Below, piece by piece: positions 8,188 to 16,291 of a stretch of 52,483 nt of DNA. Numbering within the stretch: the first letter of the stretch is position 1; each line of letters begins with the position of its first letter. Origin of the DNA: Acidobacteriota bacterium (GTDB lineage Bacteria; Acidobacteriota; Terriglobia; Terriglobales; Acidobacteriaceae); assembly GCA_021809235.1 (NCBI GenBank), contig JAKBAG010000001.1, positions 1 to 52,483 on the forward strand. The letters are read 5' to 3'. The notes beneath the pieces are model-generated. The model had not been told where the DNA came from and made no database searches. It saw nothing but the letters and a program-made list of their open reading frames with translations. The position numbers and the translations under genes were made by a program.

Positions 8188-10197
8188 GTGCGCGATGGCC
8201 GGAGCAGGATGCTGCCCGGGCTGTTGCTGCTGGCTGGCTGCTGCTGGCTGCTGGGTCCCCGCAGTATGGCCCAGCAAGCCGGCGACTCCGCCCTGCCCAT
8301 GGTGGGTGCACAGACAGGCGGCTCCAGCGAGAACAGTGGCTCAGCTACGGCCGGGGTCTTTGCCCCGGTTCTGGACGCGGAAAAGCGGCCGATTACTGCG
8401 GGCGGATTTGTGAAGAGCGGCCCGGTGATCTTTCGGGACATCTCGAAGGAGTCGGGATTGACCACGTGGAAGCATACGATGGGCACGCCGCAAAAGTCCT
8501 TCATTCTGGAGACCATTGGCTCGGGTGTGGCGCTGCTTGATTACGACCACGATGGCTGGCTGGACATCTACCTGGTGAACGGATCCACTTTTGACGCCGA
8601 AACCGGGAAAACCACTCCCCCGCATGCTGCACTCTTCCACAACAACCATGACGGCACCTTTACCAATGTGGCTGCGGCTGCAGGTGTGACCAATGATCGC
8701 TGGGGCTTTGGCGTGGCCGTGGGCGACTTTGACAATGATGGCTGGCCCGATCTGTATGTGGCAAACTACGGCAAAAACCGCCTCTATCGCAACAACCACG
8801 ATGGAACCTTTACCGACGTGGCGGAGAAGGCGGGCGTCACCCTGGGCAACTGGTCCACAGGGCCAAGCTTTGGCGACTACGATGGCGACGGCCTGCTGGA
8901 TATCTTTGTTCCCGGCTACATTCACTGGGACATGCAGCACATGCCAGTCTCCGGATCGCGTGAGGTCGGCTTTGCCTTCTGCCAGTTTCGCGGAGCCAGA
9001 ACCATGTGCGGACCGCGCGGACTGCCGGGGGAACCCGACCATCTGTTTCACAACAACGGCGACGGCACCTTCACCGATGTGAGCCTGAAGGCTGGAGTGG
9101 AGGACAAGCAGCGCTACTACGGATTCTCCTCCACCTTTGTGGACATGAATGACGATGGCAAGGTGGACCTGGTGGTGACCGACGACTCGTCGCCTAATTA
9201 TCTGTACCTGAACAAGGGGAATGGCACCTTTGAGGATGCTAGCTTTTACAGCGGCTTTGCGCTGAACCAGGACGGACGCGAGACCGCGGGCATGGGGATT
9301 GCCGTGGGCGACAGCGCCAATAATGGTCGCCTGGACCTGTATACCACGACCTTCTCCGACGACTACAAAGCGCTCTATCGCAACCAGGGGAATTCCAATT
9401 TTGTGGATGTGACGCCGCAAATGGGCATGGCCGAGCCAACCTATCCCTTTCTGGGTTGGGGCACGGCTTTCTTCGACTACGACAACGATGGCTGGAAGGA
9501 TCTGATGTTTGTCAGCGGGCATGTCTATCCGCAGGTGGACCAGCATACCTGGGGCACATCCTTTGCCGAGCGTCCGCTGCTGTTTCACAACGAGGAGCAT
9601 GGCCGGAAGTTTGAGATTATGCCCGCTGTGGAGGGCACCGGACTGGCCGACGTGATCCCGGCCCGTGGAGCAGCCTTTGGCGACCTGTTCAATGACGGCA
9701 AGATCGATGTGGTGATCAACTGCCTGGACCATACGCCGGTGCTGCTGCGGAATGTAGCCGAAGAGCAGAATCACTGGGTTGGTCTGGAGCTGACCGGAAC
9801 AGGCAAAAGTCCGCGTGACGCGATTGGAGCTACCGTCTGGCTGACCGCCAACGGGATGCGACAGCGCGAGGATGTGATGAGCGGCGGCAGCTTTGAGTCG
9901 TCCAACGACGAGCGGGTTCACTTTGGACTAGGTGCTGCCACCACTGTGCAGAAAGTGGAGATTCGCTGGCCCGACGGACGGAGACAAACACTGACCTTGC
10001 CGTCGGTGGATCGCTTCTTTGCCGTCCAGGAAGACAAGGGCATCGTTCCCAGCGTCTATGACCAGGTTGCGCTGCAGAGCGCACAGAAGCTGCAGCCGGA
10101 GCACAAGGTGGCCTTGCATTCGGAGATGCCTGCCAAGAGCCGAAAATCCGCATCCGGGAAAGCTGCGGATACCGCCGGATCGGTCGGCGCACAGTAG
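8188..10197 (+). CDS. Exported CRTAC1-family protein (FG-GAP/VCBS repeats plus ASPIC/UnbV domain)
   Basis: About 669 residues. A signal peptide (MLPGLLLLAGCCWLLG, then SMAQQ) leads into at least seven FG-GAP-like repeats with calcium-binding D.D.DG.LD loops (DYDHDGWLDIY, DFDNDGWPDLY, DYDGDGLLDIF, DMNDDGKVDL, DYDNDGWKDL), expected to form a beta-propeller. The C-terminal IGATVWLTANGMRQREDV and WPDGRRQTL are the ASPIC/UnbV domain. Family members are extracellular or periplasmic and of unsolved function. GTG 8188 adds a basic n-region (RDGRSR) before ATG 8209; either may be used. It is 12 bases upstream of the pentaheme/TPR gene and almost certainly co-transcribed with it. Confidence 0.88.
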   Translation: MRDGRSRMLPGLLLLAGCCWLLGPRSMAQQAGDSALPMVGAQTGGSSENSGSATAGVFAPVLDAEKRPITAGGFVKSGPVIFRDISKESGLTTWKHTMGTPQKSFILETIGSGVALLDYDHDGWLDIYLVNGSTFDAETGKTTPPHAALFHNNHDGTFTNVAAAAGVTNDRWGFGVAVGDFDNDGWPDLYVANYGKNRLYRNNHDGTFTDVAEKAGVTLGNWSTGPSFGDYDGDGLLDIFVPGYIHWDMQHMPVSGSREVGFAFCQFRGARTMCGPRGLPGEPDHLFHNNGDGTFTDVSLKAGVEDKQRYYGFSSTFVDMNDDGKVDLVVTDDSSPNYLYLNKGNGTFEDASFYSGFALNQDGRETAGMGIAVGDSANNGRLDLYTTTFSDDYKALYRNQGNSNFVDVTPQMGMAEPTYPFLGWGTAFFDYDNDGWKDLMFVSGHVYPQVDQHTWGTSFAERPLLFHNEEHGRKFEIMPAVEGTGLADVIPARGAAFGDLFNDGKIDVVINCLDHTPVLLRNVAEEQNHWVGLELTGTGKSPRDAIGATVWLTANGMRQREDVMSGGSFESSNDERVHFGLGAATTVQKVEIRWPDGRRQTLTLPSVDRFFAVQEDKGIVPSVYDQVALQSAQKLQPEHKVALHSEMPAKSRKSASGKAADTAGSVGAQ

Positions 10198-10209
10198 GGG
10201 AATGCGAGC

Positions 10210-12975
10210 TTGGCTCAGAATTCTCATCGAAACGGATCGGCACCTCATCGAGAGTGGCGTCGCGTGCGTCTGACCGGCACTGTGCTGCTGGCAGCAGTGG
10301 TTGGGCTACAGGGTATGGGCAGCCTTGCCCAGTCCACGCCAGACCCGGTGGCTAAACCGGAGACTGCGGCGGAAGCGACTGCACGCCTGACCTGGGAACG
10401 GCAGGCAATGGAGAAGTTCACGACAGCGCGAAAGGCCTGGAATGCAAGCGTGGCGCCGGGCTACAACTATGCCTTTGGTCAGGACAGGCCATACGCGCCA
10501 GGAAATCTGCAGGTGGTTGGCTCCGGTTTTCTGCAGCCGGATGCCTTTCCCAGCGCCGAGTATTGTGGAGGCTGCCACCAGCAGGCCTATGCGCAGTGGC
10601 GCGAATCGCTGCATGCTAACGCCTTCCGGTCTCCGTTTTATCGGCGCAGCGTCAATCTGCTGATTCATGACAAAAGCCGCGGGATTGCCTATGCCCGGCA
10701 CTGCGACAGCTGCCATAACCCGGTGGCGGTGCTGGCAGGCGGATTGACCGAGAACTCCCAGGTCAATCGAACCGCAATGGATAGCGATGGTGTGACCTGC
10801 ATGACCTGCCATTCGGTGGTGAGGATTGGCGCACCCGAAGGCAACGGGCAACTGATGATGGGCGTCCCGGCAGTGATGGTGGACGAGCACGGAAACCGGA
10901 TTCCAGGCATGGTTTCCTATGACCAGATTCTGCGCCATCCCAAGCTGCATGCGCAGGCCGTGATGCATGACTTCCTGCACACGGCCGAGTTCTGCGCCGT
11001 CTGCCACAAGGCAAATCTTCCCGATGAACTGAACCACTACAAGTTTGTACGAGCCTTTACCACCTATGACGAGTGGCAGCTTTCCAAGTATTCGCATCGG
11101 AATCCGTTGACCTTCTACACCGCCGATCCGGCCACCTGCCAGGGATGCCACATGCAGCGCGGAGTAGCTGGTCCGCACGAGCCAGGAGCCAAACAGGGGC
11201 AGTTTGCCTCGCACCGCTGGCTGGCAGGAAACACGGCAGTGCCGTTCTATTACGGCTATGACACACAACTGCAGAAGACGATTGCCTTTCTGCGGTCAGG
11301 CAACTATCTGCATGTGGACATCTTCGCCCTGCGTGAGTCCGAGGGCGGCCGACTGATTGCGCCCCTGGGCCAGACGGCCTTCACGCTCAAGGCCGGGCAG
11401 AAGATTGAAGTCTGGGTCGTGATCCAGAACAAGGGAATCGGGCACTCCCTGCTGCCGGAGGTGCGTGATCTGTACCAGGCATGGGTTCACTTCCGGGTGC
11501 AGGATGGCGCAGGAACAAGCGTCTTTGAAAGCGGAGCCATCCGTGCCAACGGCAGTCTTGATCCTGCAGCACACATCTTCAACAATCGTCCGGTGGATGC
11601 GCAGGGCGAGTTCGTGGACAACCACGCTGTGTGGAAGATTCATTCAGTCGCCTATGACAACACGATCGAGTCTGGCCGCTCTGTGCTGGTTCGCTATCGC
11701 TTTCAGGTCCCTGAGCATGTGCAGGGGAACCTGACTCTGACCGCCAGTGTGGAGTATCGACACCTGCGGCAGAGCTACTTGAACAGCGTCTTTGGTCCGG
11801 ATCATCCCGCCTATCCCGTGGTGACGCTGGCCAGCCAGACGCGCCAGTTGCAAGTGGGCAGGAATCATCCCTCGGCACAGCATCCCTCTCCAGAGCAGCC
11901 GACCTGGATGCGCTGGAATAACGCGGGAATTGCACTGCTCGACCAGCTCCAGTATGGTGCAGCCGTGAATGCCTTTGCGCACGTGGTGCGGCTGCAACCG
12001 CAGCAGACCGACGGCTACATCAACGTGGCCCTGACGGAGATTGCCTGGGAGAAGTATGCCTCGGCACGCGCCGCGCTGCACAAGGCGCTTACCCTGCATC
12101 CATCCGATGCGCGCGCTCTGTTCTATCGCGCACAGCTGGAGCGACGATCCGGAAATCGCGCCGGAGAGATCGCAGACCTGGAGGAGGTGGTGCGGCAATT
12201 TCCGGATTCGCGCGATGCTCGCCGTGAGCTGGGCATTGCCTATTACCAGGAGAATGAGCTGGCCAAGGCCATGTCGGACTTTGAGTCGCTGCAGCAGATT
12301 GATCCGGATGATCTGGCAGCCCACTACAACCTGTCGATCCTGAACCGCCGGGCTGGGAACCAGGCAGATGCCGTGGCCGAACAAACCCGGTTTATCGATG
12401 AAAAGATTGATCCCGGTGCTCCCACCTATGCGCTGGACTATATCCGACAGCATCCGGAAATCTCCCTCGAGACGATTCCCTGGCATGTGCATGCCAACGT
12501 GCCCGTCGCAGAAGCCGCGACACCGGCAGGCAACGCAGCGACCGAGCAGGAGCAGGCCCCGCCACACGAAGTGACAGTCCCGACGGACCCGTGCAGCTGG
12601 ATAGGTTCGGCCACTGTATCGGCGCTGCTGGGTGGAAGCTTCCAGACGGTGCGACAAAACGGAATCTGCCTCTTTACCCTGCAGCAAGGCAGCAACCGGC
12701 GCGCGATGCTGGTGAGCAGCATCGCAAACTCAACCAGGGACAGCCCGGCAGGCACCTGTAACGGCAGCCCCGAACCACTGCAGGGGTTGGGCAATACTGC
12801 GGAGTTCTGCCGTCTGCGCAGCGGCTACGGAGCGCAGATTGTGGGTACTGTACGGAACCAGTGCTTCCGCGTACAGGTGACCACAAGCAACCGTCGCGAT
12901 CCTTTGCTGACTCCGGAGACATGGCGCATGGTTACCGAAGAAGCTGCCGCACAGGTGGCCGGAAACCTCTTCTGA
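10210..12975 (+). CDS. Exported pentaheme cytochrome c554-like protein with TPR and DUF3558-like domains
   Basis: A 921-residue exported protein. TTG at 10210 follows AGGGGA by about 8 bases and gives a basic n-region before a signal peptide (LTGTVLLAAVVGLQGMG). Five CxxCH haem c motifs are visible: CGGCH (119-123), CDSCH (165-169), CMTCH (197-201), CAVCH (262-266) and CQGCH (310-314), in a cytochrome c554-like domain. A beta-rich middle (about 350-560) leads to tetratricopeptide repeats (about 570-740, e.g. ALFYRAQLERRSGN, AHYNLSILNRRAGN). The C-terminal 130 residues begin DPCSW and contain two Cys pairs, resembling DUF3558. Likely periplasmic electron transfer plus scaffolding. Partner and substrate are unknown. 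It pairs with the upstream CRTAC1 gene. Confidence 0.85.
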   Translation: MAQNSHRNGSAPHREWRRVRLTGTVLLAAVVGLQGMGSLAQSTPDPVAKPETAAEATARLTWERQAMEKFTTARKAWNASVAPGYNYAFGQDRPYAPGNLQVVGSGFLQPDAFPSAEYCGGCHQQAYAQWRESLHANAFRSPFYRRSVNLLIHDKSRGIAYARHCDSCHNPVAVLAGGLTENSQVNRTAMDSDGVTCMTCHSVVRIGAPEGNGQLMMGVPAVMVDEHGNRIPGMVSYDQILRHPKLHAQAVMHDFLHTAEFCAVCHKANLPDELNHYKFVRAFTTYDEWQLSKYSHRNPLTFYTADPATCQGCHMQRGVAGPHEPGAKQGQFASHRWLAGNTAVPFYYGYDTQLQKTIAFLRSGNYLHVDIFALRESEGGRLIAPLGQTAFTLKAGQKIEVWVVIQNKGIGHSLLPEVRDLYQAWVHFRVQDGAGTSVFESGAIRANGSLDPAAHIFNNRPVDAQGEFVDNHAVWKIHSVAYDNTIESGRSVLVRYRFQVPEHVQGNLTLTASVEYRHLRQSYLNSVFGPDHPAYPVVTLASQTRQLQVGRNHPSAQHPSPEQPTWMRWNNAGIALLDQLQYGAAVNAFAHVVRLQPQQTDGYINVALTEIAWEKYASARAALHKALTLHPSDARALFYRAQLERRSGNRAGEIADLEEVVRQFPDSRDARRELGIAYYQENELAKAMSDFESLQQIDPDDLAAHYNLSILNRRAGNQADAVAEQTRFIDEKIDPGAPTYALDYIRQHPEISLETIPWHVHANVPVAEAATPAGNAATEQEQAPPHEVTVPTDPCSWIGSATVSALLGGSFQTVRQNGICLFTLQQGSNRRAMLVSSIANSTRDSPAGTCNGSPEPLQGLGNTAEFCRLRSGYGAQIVGTVRNQCFRVQVTTSNRRDPLLTPETWRMVTEEAAAQVAGNLF

Positions 12976-12992
12976 GGCGAACGGCGGCGGCT

Positions 12993-13289
12993 TCAGGCAG
13001 TGAAGGCACCGATGCGCGTCTCTGCCGCCGTCAGCGCATCGCAGGCCCGATCCACAACCTCATAGTCGGCGTCGTGCGCGGCGCGAAAACTGCGAAAGGC
13101 CTCTTCGCTGGTCCAGCGATCCAGGGTCAGATAGCGGCCCGGCACATAAGCATCCCGCAGCAGTTCCGTACCCAGATACTCCGGCGAGCGGGAAAAGAGC
13201 GTTGACCAGGTGCCGCCCGGGGCGTAGGCAGCCTCAAAAGCGGAGAGCTTGTCTTCGGTCACGTCGAATTGCCAGACGATGAGGAACAT
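12993..13289 (-). CDS. Small ABM-like (dimeric alpha/beta barrel) protein
   Basis: A 98-residue protein with the pattern of antibiotic-biosynthesis-monooxygenase-like domains: an opening strand FLIVWQFDV, then TWSTLFSRSPEYLGTELLRD, a strand RYLTLDRWTSEEAFRSF and a helical end. Such proteins form dimers with a ferredoxin-like fold; roles range from quinol monooxygenase to haem degradation, and none can be picked here. The ATG at 13289 has AAGGAAG just upstream; an upstream in-frame ATG adds eight residues. It converges on the cytochrome gene, 17 bases away, and diverges from the exported gene at 13495. Confidence 0.65.
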   Translation of the reverse strand: MFLIVWQFDVTEDKLSAFEAAYAPGGTWSTLFSRSPEYLGTELLRDAYVPGRYLTLDRWTSEEAFRSFRAAHDADYEVVDRACDALTAAETRIGAFTA

Positions 13290-13494
13290 GAGCTTCCTTT
13301 CTGGAATCATTATTCCATCGAAGCAGGATGGCCCAAGGTGGAAGCGTGGAAGATGCCCCAGCTCCGACACTCCCTGCGGGACTCACTCCAGAACATTCCG
13401 CAATGAGATTCCACTTTGGTCCGCGTTGCCGTGTGCAGGGCTGTCGCTGTCGCGCCGCCGGAACATTTCTCTCGCTGGCTGCGTATCGCAGGGC

Positions 13495-14160
13495 ATGAGA
13501 ATCCACACCATGACCGCAGGCATGCTGCTTTTGACCCTTTCCCTGGTGTCTCCACTGGCGGCACACGGCCAGAGCCGTGGTGACTGCTCGACCGTTCTGC
13601 ATGCCCCGCTTAACTCCGGTGGCATTCTGACGATTGATTCCATTTCCCTGGGCATGACGATTGAGCCGGCAGGCAGTGCCGTCCCGCAGGATACGGTGCA
13701 GGTCAGCTGTTCGATGGATCGGTCCGATCCGCCACGTTCCTTTCAAATGCAGCTCAGCGGTGAAAATGGCAACCTTCACCTGAAGGTCGAGGGCGGAACG
13801 GTGCACCATGGAGATCTGGAGCTGCATATTCTGGTGCCGGAGCGGACAAATTTGCGCGTCCGTATGGCTGCCGGACAAATCACGATCCAGAACGTGAGCG
13901 GGGACAAGGACTGCGCACTGCGGGCCGGGCAGATTACCATCTCCCAGAAGCAGGAGTGGAACTACCGACTGGTGGATGCCTCGGTGGACATTGGGGAGCT
14001 GAATGCCAAGGCCTATGGGCAGGAGATGGGCGGATTCTTCCGTCACTTCCGGGCAAACAGCACGGAAGGCGTTCACGATCTGTATGTCCACGTGGGAACG
14101 GGACAGGTCGATCTGCTGAGCGGTACGCATCGCAACAACGGGAAGCAGACCAGCGACTAG
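13495..14160 (+). CDS. Exported DUF4097-like beta-repeat protein
   Basis: A 221-residue protein with a signal peptide (MRIHTMTAGMLLLTLSLVSP, then LAAHGQ). The middle is a run of short beta strands with repeating phrases (LRVRMAAGQITIQNVSG, then CALRAGQITISQ), as in DUF4097 putative-adhesin solenoids. Only two Cys pairs might form disulfides. The start at 13495 is set by the signal peptide; the ribosome site is poor. Function is unknown. It is followed 78 bases later by the sugar permease gene on the same strand, with no visible link. Confidence 0.6.
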   Translation: MRIHTMTAGMLLLTLSLVSPLAAHGQSRGDCSTVLHAPLNSGGILTIDSISLGMTIEPAGSAVPQDTVQVSCSMDRSDPPRSFQMQLSGENGNLHLKVEGGTVHHGDLELHILVPERTNLRVRMAAGQITIQNVSGDKDCALRAGQITISQKQEWNYRLVDASVDIGELNAKAYGQEMGGFFRHFRANSTEGVHDLYVHVGTGQVDLLSGTHRNNGKQTSD

Positions 14161-14238
14161 CGCCTGCGGGATTGACCCCACGAGCGCAAGCTGCGAGGAT
14201 GAGCGGCAGGCGCGGCTGTGCGCCGGGAGATTGCCGCG

Positions 14239-15243
14239 ATGTTTGAGCCGCAAAGTTATGCCGGAGCACTGGTATGCATGGCTGTGACCATGCTGTGCTG
14301 GGGTTCCTGGGCCAACACCCGGAAGCTGACCCCTGGCTTCCGCTTTCCGCTTTTCTACTGGGACTATGTGAGCGGGCTGCTGGCGGCAACACTCGTTCTG
14401 GGGCTCACGCTGGGCAGCATGGGCGCAACAGGCCGCTCGCTGACCGACGATCTGGCGCAGGCCGGAGCCGGAAACCTGACACTGGCCATGATCAGCGGCG
14501 TGGACTTCAACGTGGCCAATCTGCTGCTGGTGGCAGCGATTGAAGTGGCCGGGCTGGCCGTGGCTTTTCCTGTGGGCATCGGATTGGCGCTCGTGGTGGG
14601 AGCCGTCTCCAGCTATGTGGTGAACCCGGCGGGCAATGCCGAAATGCTCTTTGGCGGTGTGGCGCTGGTGGTGGCAGCCATTGTGTGCGATGCCGCCGCC
14701 TACCGGCTGCGCGAACGCGGACAGCGCGCCAATACCCAACATCCCACCGCGCAGCGCGGCATCTGGCTGAGTGTGGCCGCAGGACTGCTGATGGGCACGT
14801 TCTATCCGCTGGTAGCGCGGGCCATGCAGGGCAGCCATGCCGCTGGTCCCTACAGTGCATCGCTTCTGTTTGCTCTTGGGGTGGCGCTGTGTGCGCTGCC
14901 GGTGAATGGCGCGCTGATGCGCTGGCCGCTGGATGGCGGCAAGCCGACAACCCTGCGCGCGTACGGGGATGCTCCCATGCGCTGGCATCTGTGGGGGGCG
15001 CTGGGTGGCGCGGTCTGGGCGCTGGGAGCCACGCTTAACTTTGTGGCCGCTGAGGCCGGACGCGTCGGCCCTGCGGTTTCCTATGCGATGGGTCAGGGTG
15101 CAACCATGGTGACGGCAGCCTGGGGCGTCTTTGTGTGGCGCGAGTTTGCCGGAGCTCCGCGGGCGGCGCGCTGGCTGCTGGCAGCGATGTTTACCCTGTT
15201 TCTGGCCGGGTTGACGCTGGTGGCACTGGCCCCGCTGCACTGA
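14239..15243 (+). CDS. GRP/DMT-family permease, probable sugar transporter
   Basis: A 334-residue inner-membrane protein with about ten hydrophobic segments in two halves, fitting the drug/metabolite-transporter superfamily. The opening ALVCMAVTMLCWGSWANTRK and the glycine-rich VGIGLALVVGAVSSYVV resemble the glucose/ribose porter (GRP, RbsU-like) branch. Ribokinase follows 50 bases downstream on the same strand, which supports uptake of ribose or another pentose; this is a context inference. The start at 14239 has GGGAG nine bases upstream; GTG 14218 is a less likely alternative. Confidence 0.78.
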   Translation: MFEPQSYAGALVCMAVTMLCWGSWANTRKLTPGFRFPLFYWDYVSGLLAATLVLGLTLGSMGATGRSLTDDLAQAGAGNLTLAMISGVDFNVANLLLVAAIEVAGLAVAFPVGIGLALVVGAVSSYVVNPAGNAEMLFGGVALVVAAIVCDAAAYRLRERGQRANTQHPTAQRGIWLSVAAGLLMGTFYPLVARAMQGSHAAGPYSASLLFALGVALCALPVNGALMRWPLDGGKPTTLRAYGDAPMRWHLWGALGGAVWALGATLNFVAAEAGRVGPAVSYAMGQGATMVTAAWGVFVWREFAGAPRAARWLLAAMFTLFLAGLTLVALAPLH

Positions 15244-15293
15244 GCAGAATGGCATCGGGAAAATGTGCTGGAGAAGAGAATCAGGAGAAACAA

Positions 15294-16247
15294 ATGACAA
15301 GACGACCGATCGTCGTGGTAGGCAGCATCAACATGGATCTGGTGGTGCATGCGCGGCAGATTCCCGTCGGCGGCCAGACCCTGCTGGGAGATGGATTCCA
15401 GATGCACCCCGGAGGCAAGGGAGCCAATCAGGCGGTGGGCGTGGCGCGGCTGGGCTGGCCGGTGGAGATGATCGGCATGCTGGGCAGCGAGGCTGGCCAA
15501 AGCGAGACTGGCCGGCTGGATGCCATGGGCCAGACGCTGCGCAGCCATCTGCAGGCCGAAGGCGTGGGAACCGACGGCGTGGGTCTGGCCGATGCCGCCT
15601 CCGGCGTGGCACTGATCACCGTGGCCGACAGCGGCGAGAATACGATCGTGGTGGCACAGGGGGCGAATGCCTGCCTGACCCCACAGTGGGTGGAGCAACA
15701 GGCCGCCCGGCTGCGCGGTGCCGGCATGGTGCTGGTGCAACTGGAGATTCCGCTGGCGACGGTTGAGCGCGTAGCCCGGATCTGTGCCGAGGCTGGCGTG
15801 CCGGTGATGCTGGATCCAGCCCCGGCGCGTACGTTGCCCGAGAGCCTGTATCCGCTGCTGAGCTGGATGACGCCCAATGAGACCGAGGCCGCCTTCTATG
15901 CCGGGTGGCAGCACGAGTCTGACTTCGACCCGGCCGTGGTGGCAGCCACGCTGCAGGGACGCGGAGCAGCAGCCGTAGTGGTGAAGATGGGCGCGCGCGG
16001 TGCCTACCTGGCCGATGCCGAAGGCTACGCAGCGCACGTAGAGCCGTTTCCGGCGCAGGCGGTGGACAGCACCGCAGCCGGGGACGCCTTCAATGCCGCC
16101 CTGGCCGTGGCCCTGCTCGAGGGTAGAGCAACACCGGAGGCAGCACGCTTTGCCGCGGCGGCGGCGGCCATCTCCGTAACCCGCAATGGAGCTCAGGAGT
16201 CCATGGCTACGCGGCGGGAAGTGATGCAGCGGCTGGAAGTGCGGTAG
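15294..16247 (+). CDS. rbsK: Ribokinase (PfkB family)
   Basis: Phosphorylates ribose to ribose 5-phosphate in the cytoplasm. 317 residues with both PfkB signatures: near the N-terminus VVVGSINMDLVVHA and HPGGKGANQAVGVARLG (sugar site), and near the C-terminus AVDSTAAGDAFNAALAVAL, where the Asp of AAGD is the catalytic base. MTPNETEAAFYAG is the nucleotide-side motif typical of ribokinases. AGGAGA lies 6-7 bases before the ATG at 15294. It is the second gene of a permease-kinase pair and converges on mutS2. Confidence 0.92.
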   Translation: MTRRPIVVVGSINMDLVVHARQIPVGGQTLLGDGFQMHPGGKGANQAVGVARLGWPVEMIGMLGSEAGQSETGRLDAMGQTLRSHLQAEGVGTDGVGLADAASGVALITVADSGENTIVVAQGANACLTPQWVEQQAARLRGAGMVLVQLEIPLATVERVARICAEAGVPVMLDPAPARTLPESLYPLLSWMTPNETEAAFYAGWQHESDFDPAVVAATLQGRGAAAVVVKMGARGAYLADAEGYAAHVEPFPAQAVDSTAAGDAFNAALAVALLEGRATPEAARFAAAAAAISVTRNGAQESMATRREVMQRLEVR

Positions 16248-16291
16248 AGGCTGGAGGCTGCAGCTGGCAGCGATGCTGACCGAAAGAACGA

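Noticed and set aside
8341..9921. Open frame of about 526 codons opposite the CRTAC1 gene
   Set aside because: Its sequence is a reverse-strand image of the D.D.DG repeats; no independent support.
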